Assembly (NCBI GenBank): GCA_002840845.1
Contig: PHCS01000005.1
Coordinates: 18,562 to 82,561, forward strand
Reading direction: 5' to 3'
Source: Betaproteobacteria bacterium HGW-Betaproteobacteria-14
Lineage (GTDB): Bacteria; Pseudomonadota; Gammaproteobacteria; Burkholderiales; Rhodocyclaceae
Length of the DNA stretch: 64,000 nucleotides
Shown here: piece by piece, positions 55,971 through 64,000 of the stretch
How the letters are laid out: every line of letters begins with the position of its first letter
How positions within the stretch are numbered: the stretch's first letter is position 1
The notes under the pieces: generated by a model
What the model saw: only the letters and a program-made list of their open reading frames with translations
Database searches by the model: none
Told to the model about the DNA's origin: nothing
Translations under genes and position numbers: made by a program

Positions 55971-57764
55971 ATGGATCAAATCCGTAATTTTTCGATCATT
56001 GCCCACATCGACCACGGCAAGTCGACGCTGGCCGACCGCATCATCCAGCTTTGTGGCGGCTTGTCCGAGAGGGAGATGGAGGAACAGGTTCTCGATTCAA
56101 TGGACATTGAGCGCGAGCGGGGCATCACCATCAAGGCGCAGACGGTTGCACTGCAATACAAGGCACGTGACGGGCGGACCTACAATCTCAATCTGATTGA
56201 TACCCCTGGGCATGTCGATTTCTCCTACGAGGTTTCCCGCTCACTATCAGCGTGCGAAGGGGCTCTCTTGGTGGTTGATGCATCCCAGGGGGTCGAGGCG
56301 CAGACGGTCGCCAATTGCTATACGGCCATCGAGCAGGGTGTCGAGGTCGTGCCGGTACTCAACAAGATCGACCTGCCTGCTGCAGACCCGGAGCGTGCGC
56401 GCGAGGAAATCGAGGACGTCATCGGCATTGATGCCACCGATGCCGTCCTGGCAAGCGCCAAGACCGGACTGGGGGTGGAAGACATCCTCGAAGCCATCAT
56501 TTCCCGGATCCCGTCTCCCAAGGGGGATCCCGCAGCGCCCCTGAAAGCACTCATCATCGATTCATGGTTCGACAACTACGTCGGCGTGGTCATGCTGGTG
56601 CGTGTCGTGGAAGGGACACTACGTCCGAAAGACAGGATCCTCCTGATGTCCACCGACACGCAGCACCTGTGCGAGCAGGTCGGCGTGTTTACGCCGAAAG
56701 CCCAGGCCCGCAGCGCACTTGCTGCCGGAGAAGTCGGTTTCATCATCGCGGGCATCAAGGAACTCAAGGCCGCCAAGGTTGGCGATACCGTAACGCTGGC
56801 AGACCGCCGCGCTATCGAAGCGCTTCCCGGCTTCAAGGAAATCAAGCCGCAGGTCTTCGCCGGCCTCTATCCCGTCGAGGCCAATCAGTATGATGCCCTG
56901 CGCGAGGCGCTGGAAAAACTCAAACTCAACGATGCTTCCCTCCAGTACGAGCCGGAAGTCTCGCAGGCCCTGGGATTCGGCTTCCGTTGCGGGTTCCTTG
57001 GGCTGCTGCACATGGAAATCGTGCAGGAACGGCTCGAACGCGAGTATGACATGGACCTCATCACCACTGCGCCGACGGTGGTCTATGAAGTGCTCATGCG
57101 CGATGGATCGGTGTTGTCCGTGGAGAATCCGTCAAAACTTCCCGATCCGTCGAAAATCGAGGAGATCCGTGAGCCGATCATAACGACCAAGATTTTCGTT
57201 CCGCAAGACTATCTTGGCGCCGTCATTACGCTGTGCGAGCAGAAGCGCGGCACCCAGGTGAATATGCAATACCACGGCCGACAGGTGATGCTGACCTACG
57301 ACATGCCGATGGCCGAGGTGGTGATGGACTTCTTCGACAAACTGAAGTCCGTGTCGCGCGGCTACGCATCGCTCGACTATGATTTCAAGGAATACCGCCA
57401 GGCGGACGTCGTCAAGCTGGATATCCTTATCAACAGCGACCGGGTCGATGCGCTGTCCGTCATTGCGCATCGCGCCATTGCCCAGTATCGCGGGCGCGAA
57501 TTGGCCTCAAAGATGCGGGAACTGATCCCGCGCCAGATGTACGACGTGGCGATCCAGGCGGCCATCGGTTCCACCATCATTGCGCGCGAGAACATCAAGG
57601 CCCTGCGCAAGAACGTGCTGGCGAAATGCTATGGCGGCGACATCACGCGCAAGCGCAAACTGCTGGAAAAGCAAAAGGCCGGCAAGAAGCGCATGAAGCA
57701 GGTCGGCAGCGTCGAAATTCCGCAGGAGGCCTTCCTGGCCGTACTGCGCGTCGATTCGAAATAG
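55971..57764 (+). CDS. lepA: Elongation factor 4
   Basis: A 597-aa translational GTPase that acts on stalled or mistranslocated ribosomes. G1 [10 protein letters not shown]3 DTPGHVDF, G4 NKIDL, then EF-G-like domains and the LepA-specific C-terminal domain ([23 protein letters not shown]). ATG 55971 ([14 protein letters not shown]) is the conserved start. A GTG at 55944 in frame would add nine residues and lies within the hairpin. Confidence 0.97.
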   Translation: MDQIRNFSIIAHIDHGKSTLADRIIQLCGGLSEREMEEQVLDSMDIERERGITIKAQTVALQYKARDGRTYNLNLIDTPGHVDFSYEVSRSLSACEGALLVVDASQGVEAQTVANCYTAIEQGVEVVPVLNKIDLPAADPERAREEIEDVIGIDATDAVLASAKTGLGVEDILEAIISRIPSPKGDPAAPLKALIIDSWFDNYVGVVMLVRVVEGTLRPKDRILLMSTDTQHLCEQVGVFTPKAQARSALAAGEVGFIIAGIKELKAAKVGDTVTLADRRAIEALPGFKEIKPQVFAGLYPVEANQYDALREALEKLKLNDASLQYEPEVSQALGFGFRCGFLGLLHMEIVQERLEREYDMDLITTAPTVVYEVLMRDGSVLSVENPSKLPDPSKIEEIREPIITTKIFVPQDYLGAVITLCEQKRGTQVNMQYHGRQVMLTYDMPMAEVVMDFFDKLKSVSRGYASLDYDFKEYRQADVVKLDILINSDRVDALSVIAHRAIAQYRGRELASKMRELIPRQMYDVAIQAAIGSTIIARENIKALRKNVLAKCYGGDITRKRKLLEKQKAGKKRMKQVGSVEIPQEAFLAVLRVDSK

Positions 57765-57774
57765 GACATACAAA

Positions 57775-58563
57775 TTGAATTTTGCCCTGATTCTCTTCCT
57801 GCTCACGGTCGCCACGGGTGCCATCTGGCTGTTCGATGCATTGGTGATGAGGAAACGTCGCAGTGCGGAGGCGAAGGAGCCGTGGTGGGTGGAATATGGC
57901 GCCAGTTTCTTTCCCGTCATACTCGCGGTGTTCTTCCTCAGATCCTTCCTGGTCGAACCGTTCAAGATTCCATCCGGATCGATGATTCCGACCCTGCTGG
58001 TCGGCGACTTCATCCTGGTGAACAAGTATACCTACGGCATCCGGCTGCCTGTCATCAACAAGAAGGTGCTGGACCTGAACACACCCCAGCGCGGCGATGT
58101 CATGGTATTCCGCTGGCCGGAGGATCCGTCGCTGGACTACATCAAGCGCGTGGTCGGCCTGCCTGGCGACAAGGTGGCCTGGCAGGGCAAGCGATTGTTC
58201 ATCAATGGGGAAGAGGTGCCGGTGGCCAGGCAGAGCGACTATCTGCACCCCGACCGGCTTTATTACTCCTCGCGTTTCCTGGAAAAGCTGGGCAATGTCG
58301 AGCACAGCATCCTGATCGACAAGGATGCACCGGCCTTTGTCTCGCAGGTCATGCAGTTTCCAGGCCGCGACAAATGCATCTACAATAGCTCTGGCGTGAT
58401 TTGCGAAGTGCCTGCCGGACATTACTTCGTCATGGGCGATAATCGTGATGCGAGCAGCGACAGCCGGGTTTGGGGCTTCGTGCCGGATCAGAACATCGTC
58501 GGCAAGGCATTTCTGATCTGGTTCAATTTCGGCGATTTGAAACGCATCGGCAGCTTCCACTGA
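57775..58563 (+). CDS. lepB: Signal peptidase I
   Basis: A 262-aa membrane protease with two N-terminal TM helices (about 2-22 and 41-60). Box B holds the Ser nucleophile (PSGSMIPTL), box D the Lys (DYIKRVVGLPGD) and box E GDNRDASSDSR. The start is TTG at 57775 with AGGA upstream. Follows lepA by 10 bp, the usual order. Confidence 0.95.
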   Translation: MNFALILFLLTVATGAIWLFDALVMRKRRSAEAKEPWWVEYGASFFPVILAVFFLRSFLVEPFKIPSGSMIPTLLVGDFILVNKYTYGIRLPVINKKVLDLNTPQRGDVMVFRWPEDPSLDYIKRVVGLPGDKVAWQGKRLFINGEEVPVARQSDYLHPDRLYYSSRFLEKLGNVEHSILIDKDAPAFVSQVMQFPGRDKCIYNSSGVICEVPAGHYFVMGDNRDASSDSRVWGFVPDQNIVGKAFLIWFNFGDLKRIGSFH

Positions 58564-58574
58564 AGGAGCGCGAA

Positions 58575-58940
58575 ATGAAAAAACAACAAGGTTTGAGCTT
58601 GATCGGGATGATCGTAGTTGGTGCGTTGATCATTGGGATCGCAATAGTCGGCATGAAGATTGCACCTTCCGTAATTGAGTACTACACGATTTTGAAGCAC
58701 GTCAAGGCAGTAGCGAATGGCGGCGGCACATCAGTTGCAGAAATACGGAACGCATATGACCGCTACGCCGAGATCGATGGTACCCCCAGTATTTCTGGCG
58801 CAGACTTGGAAATTACCAAGGAGGGCAACCAGATCGTCATCTCGTTCGAGTACCCGAAGAAAATCCACATCGCCGGCAACGTCAGCATCCTGATTGACTA
58901 TGCGGGCAGCAGTTCCGGCAGCAAACGTCCTAGCGAGTGA
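58575..58940 (+). CDS. DUF4845 small membrane protein
   Basis: A 121-aa protein with one N-terminal TM helix (QGLSLIGMIVVGALIIGIAIVGMK, pilin-like in look) and a soluble domain. Family DUF4845 is commonly placed between lepB and rnc in betaproteobacteria; function unknown. GGAG precedes ATG 58575. Confidence 0.85.
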   Translation: MKKQQGLSLIGMIVVGALIIGIAIVGMKIAPSVIEYYTILKHVKAVANGGGTSVAEIRNAYDRYAEIDGTPSISGADLEITKEGNQIVISFEYPKKIHIAGNVSILIDYAGSSSGSKRPSE

Positions 58941-58949
58941 GCGCCTCTG

Positions 58950-59624
58950 GTGAGTGATGTGCCCGGATTCGAGCGCGCCATCGGTTACGCCTTCAATAGC
59001 CGGGATCTGCTGAAGCAGGCGCTGACGCATCGCAGCTATGGGGCTATCCATAACGAACGTCTCGAGTTTCTCGGTGACAGCATCCTCAACTGCGTCATTG
59101 CCCAGGCCTTGTACGAGCGTTTCCTGGAGGTCCGGGAAGGGGATCTGTCCCGCCTCCGCGCCAATCTGGTGCGTCAGGAAACTCTCGCCGCGATAGCCCA
59201 GCGGCTAGGTCTCGGCGAGCAGTTGCGACTGGGCGAAGGCGAACTGAAAAGCGGTGGTTTCCGCCGTCCTTCAATTCTGGCCGATGGCCTTGAGGCCCTG
59301 TTTGGCGCGGTATTCATCGACGGCGGCTTCGAGCGGGCCCGTGAAACGGTACTGCGCCTTTTCGACCCCTATCTCTCGAACCTCGATCCGCAGCATTCCG
59401 GCAAGGACGCCAAGACGTCCTTGCAGGAATTCCTGCAAGGACGCCGCCTGGCGCTGCCGCAGTACCAGTTGAGTGCCACGCGGGGCGAGGCTCACGCCCA
59501 GGAGTTCGAGGTCGAATGCCTGATTCCAGAACTCGGCATCAGTACGACCGGCTGCGGTCCGAGCCGGCGTGCGGCCGAACAGGAAGCTGCCAAGCGCGCA
59601 CTCGAGCAGACAGGCAGGAAATGA
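58950..59624 (+). CDS. rnc: Ribonuclease III
   Basis: A 224-aa double-strand RNA endonuclease with GTG start. It has the signature [12 protein letters not shown] with catalytic acidic residues, then a dsRNA-binding domain ([20 protein letters not shown]). The stop overlaps the era start (ATGA). Confidence 0.97.
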   Translation: MSDVPGFERAIGYAFNSRDLLKQALTHRSYGAIHNERLEFLGDSILNCVIAQALYERFLEVREGDLSRLRANLVRQETLAAIAQRLGLGEQLRLGEGELKSGGFRRPSILADGLEALFGAVFIDGGFERARETVLRLFDPYLSNLDPQHSGKDAKTSLQEFLQGRRLALPQYQLSATRGEAHAQEFEVECLIPELGISTTGCGPSRRAAEQEAAKRALEQTGRK

Positions 59625-60514
59625 AGGTGCCGGATGGATACCGCTGCGGCCATCTTGCCATTGTCGGCAGGCCCAACGTGGGCAAGTCGACCTTGCTCAA
59701 TCACCTGGTCGGCCAGAAGATCAGCATCGTCTCGCGCAAGGCGCAGACCACGCGCCATCGCATCACCGGTGTGCTCACCCGGCCCGGGGAACAGTTCATC
59801 TTCGTCGATACGCCGGGTTTCCAGACCCGGCACAAGAGCGCGCTGAACCGCATGATGAACAGGGGCGTCACCCAGGCGCTGAATGACGTAGATGTCATCC
59901 TGCTGGTGATTGAGGCGGGCCGGTTCACGGACGAGGACAAGCGTGTCCTTGCATTGATTCCAGAGGACAAAAAAGTGCTCCTGGTGATCAACAAGATTGA
60001 CCGTCTGGCCGACAAGAAACGCCTGTTGCCTTTCATCGCCGAGGTGTCCAAGGCGTTTCCCTTTGCGGAAATCATCCCGGCTTGTGCTGCGCGCGGCACG
60101 GGCTTGGATCCTCTCATCGATGCGGCCGCCCGCTACCTGCCGGAGTCCGCACCGATCTTCGCCGAGGATGACCTGACGGACCGCAGCGAGCGTTTCCTGG
60201 CGGCCGAATTCCTGCGCGAGAAGTTGTTCCGCCGCCTGGGCGAGGAACTGCCCTATGGCATGACGGTCGAGATCGAGCGCTTCGAAACGGAAGGTTCCCT
60301 GCGGCGGATCAACGCCGCGATCATCGTGGACCGGCCCGCCCACAAGGCCATCGTCATCGGCAAGGGTGGCGAGCAGTTGAAGGCCATTGCCAGCGATGCG
60401 CGGCGCGACATGGAATCCCTCTTCGGCGGCAAGGTGTTCCTCGAGGTCTGGGTCAAGGTCAAGGGCGGCTGGGCGGACGACGAGCGGGCGCTGAAGAGCC
60501 TCGGCTATGAATGA
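59621..60514 (+). CDS. era: GTPase Era
   Basis: A 297-aa 16S-rRNA-maturation GTPase. G1 [10 protein letters not shown]3 DTPGFQ, G4 NKID, and a C-terminal KH domain ([21 protein letters not shown]). ATG 59621 overlaps rnc; the longer upstream frame lies inside rnc. Overlaps recO by 4 bp. Confidence 0.97.
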   Translation: MKVPDGYRCGHLAIVGRPNVGKSTLLNHLVGQKISIVSRKAQTTRHRITGVLTRPGEQFIFVDTPGFQTRHKSALNRMMNRGVTQALNDVDVILLVIEAGRFTDEDKRVLALIPEDKKVLLVINKIDRLADKKRLLPFIAEVSKAFPFAEIIPACAARGTGLDPLIDAAARYLPESAPIFAEDDLTDRSERFLAAEFLREKLFRRLGEELPYGMTVEIERFETEGSLRRINAAIIVDRPAHKAIVIGKGGEQLKAIASDARRDMESLFGGKVFLEVWVKVKGGWADDERALKSLGYE

Positions 60515-61239
60515 ATAGCACGGCGAAGGGCAGAGTGGATGGCGAGGTGGCCTTCGTCCTGCACACCTATCCCTTTCGCGAAACCAGCCTGATCGTCGAG
60601 GCCTTCAGCCGGGATCACGGCAGGGTGGCGCTGGTTGCGCGAGGGGCCCGTCGGCCGCGTTCCGCCATGCGCGGTCTGCTGATGGCTTTCCAGCCCATCG
60701 AACTTGGCTGGTTCGGCCACGGGGAAATGCGCACCCTGGCCAAGGTCGAATGGGTTGGCGGCCAGCCGCCGCTGAAGGCGCAGGCGCTTATCCTGGGCTA
60801 CTACATGAACGAGCTGATGCTCAAGCTGATGCCGCGCGACGATGCCCATCCGGCTTTGTTCCTGGCCTATGCCGAGGCAGTACATGCCCTGGCAGCCGGC
60901 GAAGACAGCCAGCCCTCGCTGCGGCGCTTCGAATTGACGCTGCTGCGGGAACTTGGCTACGGTCTGACGCTGGATCGAGAGGTGGAAGGCGGCCGGCCGG
61001 TAGACCCGCAAAAGCGCTACGCTTACATTGTCGAGCGGGGTCCGGTCCTGGCGAGCGAACGTGAGCATGAAATGGAAACCTTTACTGGAAGAACCTTGCT
61101 GGCGATGGCGCAGGATGATTTCAGCGAAGCCGAAACGCTCGTGCAGGCGAAGCAGCTGATGCGTACCCTGATCCACCATTACCTCGGCGGCCAGCGCCTG
61201 AGCTCGCGCCGCGTATTCATGGAGTTGCAGGAACTGTGA
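60511..61239 (+). CDS. recO: DNA repair protein RecO
   Basis: A 242-aa recombination mediator with an N-terminal OB fold ([36 protein letters not shown]) and helical C-terminal part. No CxxC zinc motif is seen, as in many proteobacterial forms. Overlaps pdxJ by 4 bp. Confidence 0.94.
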   Translation: MNSTAKGRVDGEVAFVLHTYPFRETSLIVEAFSRDHGRVALVARGARRPRSAMRGLLMAFQPIELGWFGHGEMRTLAKVEWVGGQPPLKAQALILGYYMNELMLKLMPRDDAHPALFLAYAEAVHALAAGEDSQPSLRRFELTLLRELGYGLTLDREVEGGRPVDPQKRYAYIVERGPVLASEREHEMETFTGRTLLAMAQDDFSEAETLVQAKQLMRTLIHHYLGGQRLSSRRVFMELQEL

Positions 61240-61982
61240 ACAACAGAACCGACGGCGGATCGATCGAACTCGGCGTCAATATCGACCACGTGGCGACCCT
61301 GCGCCAGGCGCGCGGAACGCTCTACCCCGATCCCGTCCGCGCCGCTTTGCTGGCCGAGGAGAGCGGGGCGGACCTGATCACCCTGCACCTGCGCGAGGAC
61401 CGCCGCCACATACAGGACCGCGATGTCGAGATCCTGCGCGGCAAGCTGCGTACGCGCATGAACCTCGAAGCTGCCGTCACCGACGAGATGGTGGCCTTCG
61501 CCCTGCGCATCCGGCCGCAGGACGTCTGCTTCGTGCCGGAACGGCGGCAGGAACTGACCACCGAGGGAGGCCTCGACGTGGCAGGGGGCTTCGAGCGCGT
61601 CAAGGCCGCCTGCCAGGCGGCGGCCGCAGCCGGTATCCGGGTGTCCCTCTTCATCGACGCCGACACGGCCCAGATCGACGCCGCCAGGGCCTGTGGCGTA
61701 CCGGCGATCGAAATCCACACGGGCCGTTACGCCGAGGCCGAAGGTCCGGCGCAACGTGAAGAACTCGAACGCGTCGCCGCAGCGGCGCGCTATGCGCACA
61801 AGCTGGGCTTCAAGGTGAATGCCGGCCACGGCCTGCACTACGGAAACGTCAAGCCGATGGCCGCCATTCGCGAGATCGTCGAGCTGAACATCGGTCACGC
61901 CATCGTTGCCGAATCCGTCTTCTGCGGCTGGCAGGAAGCCGTGCGCCGCATGAAGCTGCTGATGCTGGAGGCGCGCCGGTGA
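61236..61982 (+). CDS. pdxJ: Pyridoxine 5'-phosphate synthase
   Basis: A 248-aa TIM-barrel enzyme that condenses aminoacetone phosphate and deoxyxylulose phosphate. Motifs: [28 protein letters not shown] and [15 protein letters not shown] start in the recO overlap. Confidence 0.97.
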   Translation: MNNRTDGGSIELGVNIDHVATLRQARGTLYPDPVRAALLAEESGADLITLHLREDRRHIQDRDVEILRGKLRTRMNLEAAVTDEMVAFALRIRPQDVCFVPERRQELTTEGGLDVAGGFERVKAACQAAAAAGIRVSLFIDADTAQIDAARACGVPAIEIHTGRYAEAEGPAQREELERVAAAARYAHKLGFKVNAGHGLHYGNVKPMAAIREIVELNIGHAIVAESVFCGWQEAVRRMKLLMLEARR

Positions 61983-62365
61983 TCCATGGCGTCGGCACCG
62001 ACATCGTCGCCATCGCGCGCATCGAGCGGATGATTGCCGATCACGGCGAGCGCACGGCCGAGAAGCTGCTGGCGCCGTCGGAGATGGGCCGCTACCGCGA
62101 GGCGGCCAGGCCCGCCGCCCATCTCGCCAAGCGCTTTGCCGCCAAGGAGGCCCTCGGCAAGGCCCTCGGCCTCGGCCTGCGCGATCCCGCCACGCTGCAC
62201 AACATCGCCGTGGTCAGCGACGGCATCGGCCGACCGAGCTTCGAATACGCGCCCCCGCTGGCAGATTGGCTGAAGGAACGGCGGCTGCGGGCCCATCTCA
62301 GCCTGAGCGACGAAACCGGCACTGCCATGGCTTTCGTCGTGGTGGAAACAGAAGATCGGCGATGA
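61979..62365 (+). CDS. acpS: Holo-ACP synthase
   Basis: A 128-aa phosphopantetheinyl transferase that activates Acp[16 protein letters not shown] and [13 protein letters not shown] carry the metal and CoA residues. GTG start at 61979; overlaps the next ATG. Confidence 0.96.
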   Translation: MIHGVGTDIVAIARIERMIADHGERTAEKLLAPSEMGRYREAARPAAHLAKRFAAKEALGKALGLGLRDPATLHNIAVVSDGIGRPSFEYAPPLADWLKERRLRAHLSLSDETGTAMAFVVVETEDRR

Positions 62366-63396
62366 CGGCTTCTCTCTCCCTCGGCCCGCTCATGCTCGAC
62401 GTCGAGGGGCCGCACCTGAGCGCGGAGGAGCGCGAGATCCTGTTGCATCCTCTCGTCGGCGGCATCATCCTCTTCAAGCGAAACTTCGAGTCGCTCGCCG
62501 TGCTGCAGGCGCTGACTTTCGAGATTCACGCACTGCGGCAGCCGCCGCTGCTGATCGCCATCGACCACGAGGGCGGCCGGGTGCAGCGCTTCCGCCACGG
62601 ATTTACCGTGCTGCCGCCGATGGGCGCGGTCGGCGCGCTGTGGGACAGCGATCCCGCCCGCGCCCTGGAAACGGCTTCGGCCGCGGGCTATGTGCTGGCC
62701 GCCGAGTTGCGCGCCTGCGGCATCGACCTCAGCTTCACGCCGGTGCTCGACCTCGACTACGGCAGCAGCGAAATCATCGGCAACCGCGCCTTCCATCGTG
62801 ATCCCGCCGCTGTGGCGGCGCTCGCCGGTGCGCTGAATGTCGGGCTGCGCCGCGCCGGCATGGCCAATGTCGGCAAGCATTTCCCCGGCCACGGCTTCGT
62901 CGCCGCCGACTCGCACCTGGCCATTCCGGTCGATGAGCGGCCGGTCTCGGCGCTGTATGCGGATTTTTCGCCCTACCGCGAACACCGCAAGATGGACCTG
63001 GCCGCCGTCATGCCGGCGCATGTCATCTACGAGAACCTCGATCCCAACCCGGCCGGCTTCTCGTCCTACTGGCTGCGCTACGTGCTGCGCGGCGAGCTCG
63101 GCTTCGACGGCGTGATCTTCAGCGACGACCTGTCGATGGAGGGTGCCAGCTTCGCCGGCGGCTTCGTCGAACGTGCCAATGCCGCCATCGGTGCCGGTTG
63201 CGACATGGTGCTGGTGTGCAACAAGCCGGACGCCGCGCGGCAGTTGTTGCGTGATTGGCATCCCGATGTCGATCCCGCTTCCGCGCGCCGCCTGCAGACG
63301 CTGGTGCCGACGACGCCGGCGCTGGAAATGGACGCCTTGCATGCGCAGCCTGCCTATCAGGCAGCCCGCAACATCCTCGAAGCGGTGGCAGCGTAA
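62362..63396 (+). CDS. nagZ: Beta-N-acetylhexosaminidase NagZ
   Basis: A 344-aa family 3 glycosidase of peptidoglycan recycling. It has the signature KHFPGHGFVAADSH (His/Asp acid-base loop) and the nucleophile Asp in FSDDLSMEGA. ATG 62362 overlaps acpS. Confidence 0.95.
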   Translation: MTASLSLGPLMLDVEGPHLSAEEREILLHPLVGGIILFKRNFESLAVLQALTFEIHALRQPPLLIAIDHEGGRVQRFRHGFTVLPPMGAVGALWDSDPARALETASAAGYVLAAELRACGIDLSFTPVLDLDYGSSEIIGNRAFHRDPAAVAALAGALNVGLRRAGMANVGKHFPGHGFVAADSHLAIPVDERPVSALYADFSPYREHRKMDLAAVMPAHVIYENLDPNPAGFSSYWLRYVLRGELGFDGVIFSDDLSMEGASFAGGFVERANAAIGAGCDMVLVCNKPDAARQLLRDWHPDVDPASARRLQTLVPTTPALEMDALHAQPAYQAARNILEAVAA

Positions 63397-63399
63397 GCT

Positions 63400-64000
63400 A
63401 TGCGGGCGCCGCAGACGCCGCTGCTCGAATGCCGCGCCTGTCCGCGCCTGGCGGATTTCCTGGACGATTGCCGCCGCGCAAAACCGGGCTATCACGCTCG
63501 TCCCGTGGAGCCCTTCGGCGACCCCAGGGCGACGCTGCTCATCGTCGGCCTCGCGCCCGGCTACCACGGCGCCAACCGCACGGGGCGTCCCTTCACGGGC
63601 GACTACGCCGGCGTGCTGCTGTATGCCACCCTGCATCGCTACGGCTTCGCCAGCCGGCCGGAGTCCGTCTCGGCCGACGACAGCCTGCGGCTCATCGGTT
63701 GCCGCATCACCAACGCCGTCAAATGCGTGCCGCCGGAGAACAAGCCGGAAACGGGCGAGATCAGAACCTGCAACCGTTACCTGGCCAATGAACTGGCGGC
63801 CGCGCCCGAGTTGCGGGTCATCCTGGCGCTGGGGCTCGTTGCCCACAAGGCGGTGCTGCTGGCGCTCGGTCTCAAGCAGTCGGCATTGCCCTTCGCCCAC
63901 GGCGCGCGCCATGCGCTGCCCGCTGGCCGACTACTCATCGACAGCTATCATTGCAGCCGCTACAACACGCAAACCCGCCGTCTCACCAGCGCCGACTTTT
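63400..64000 (+). CDS. Family 5 uracil-DNA glycosylase (partial, runs off right edge)
   Basis: About 200 codons are present from ATG 63400 with no stop. Cys residues in LECRACPRL could be iron-sulfur ligands. The active-site block GLAPGYHGANRTGRPFTGD and the NAVKCVPPENKP segment match UDGb-type glycosylases that remove uracil and other deaminated bases. SYHCSRYNTQT near the end fits the His motif. It starts 3 bp after nagZ. Confidence 0.87.
   Translation, partial: MRAPQTPLLECRACPRLADFLDDCRRAKPGYHARPVEPFGDPRATLLIVGLAPGYHGANRTGRPFTGDYAGVLLYATLHRYGFASRPESVSADDSLRLIGCRITNAVKCVPPENKPETGEIRTCNRYLANELAAAPELRVILALGLVAHKAVLLALGLKQSALPFAHGARHALPAGRLLIDSYHCSRYNTQTRRLTSADF

Overview
The window is a GC-rich chromosomal segment from a betaproteobacterium. 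The best fit is a facultatively anaerobic, aromatic-degrading member of the Rhodocyclales or Sterolibacteriaceae type (Azoarcus/Aromatoleum/Sulfuritalea-like). The evidence is an Azoarcus-type (bzd) benzoyl-CoA reductase cluster, the order fabF-ygfX-nadB-rpoE-rseABC-mucD-lepA-lepB-rnc-era-recO-pdxJ-acpS-nagZ, and the order yceD-rpmF-plsX-fabHDG-acpP-fabF. The species cannot be named from the sequence alone.

Region 1 (1-10.98 kb, all minus strand) is an accessory catabolic locus. A GntR/FCD regulator heads an apparent operon: thiolase, AMP-forming acyl-CoA ligase, a HyuA/HyuB pair (ATP-dependent carboxylase or lactamase family), an acyl-CoA dehydrogenase, and a stand-alone B12-binding mutase subunit cut by the left edge. 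The last four genes overlap by 4 bp each. A separate upstream gene encodes an old-yellow-enzyme/FAD reductase. The same 15-bp palindrome (TGGATACTGTATACA) overlaps the -10 of both promoters and is the obvious GntR operator. The substrate is not known. A ketone carboxylation, CoA-activation and thiolysis route feeding the neighbouring benzoyl-CoA pathway is the working idea.

Region 2 (11.0-23.3 kb) is the anaerobic benzoyl-CoA pathway, split into two divergent operons. On the plus strand are the four reductase subunits (bzdNOPQ), a ferredoxin (bzdM), a small CxxC protein, a GNAT acetyltransferase and, beyond a strong terminator, a PHP-domain protein. On the minus strand are the ferredoxin-reducing flavo-iron-sulfur protein (bzdV) and the three modified beta-oxidation enzymes (bzdW, bzdX, bzdY), closed by a terminator. 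The 546-bp divergent region carries two FNR-type boxes. Each sits about 42 bp upstream of a predicted start site with a good -10, so both operons look switched on together under anoxia. The benzoate-CoA ligase, bzdR and bzdZ are not in the window.

Region 3 (23.3-32.5 kb, minus strand) has a periplasmic binding protein, triple-PAS histidine kinase and single-domain response regulator set, then a lysine-biosynthesis operon dapC-dapD-pilU-dapE-prmB. Region 4 (32.5-43.4 kb) has a DMT permease, uvrB, a low-molecular-weight phosphatase, rne (with a tandem 18-bp repeat in its tail), rluC, a HAD phosphatase, a Rieske protein, sppA, an RsmI-like methylase and maf. Region 5 (43.4-49.5 kb) is the yceD-rpmF-plsX-fab operon. 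Region 6 (49.5-64 kb) is the nadB / rpoE-rse-mucD / lepA-lepB-rnc-era-recO-pdxJ-acpS-nagZ block, ending in a truncated family-5 uracil-DNA glycosylase gene. No tRNA, rRNA, CRISPR array or insertion sequence was recognised.
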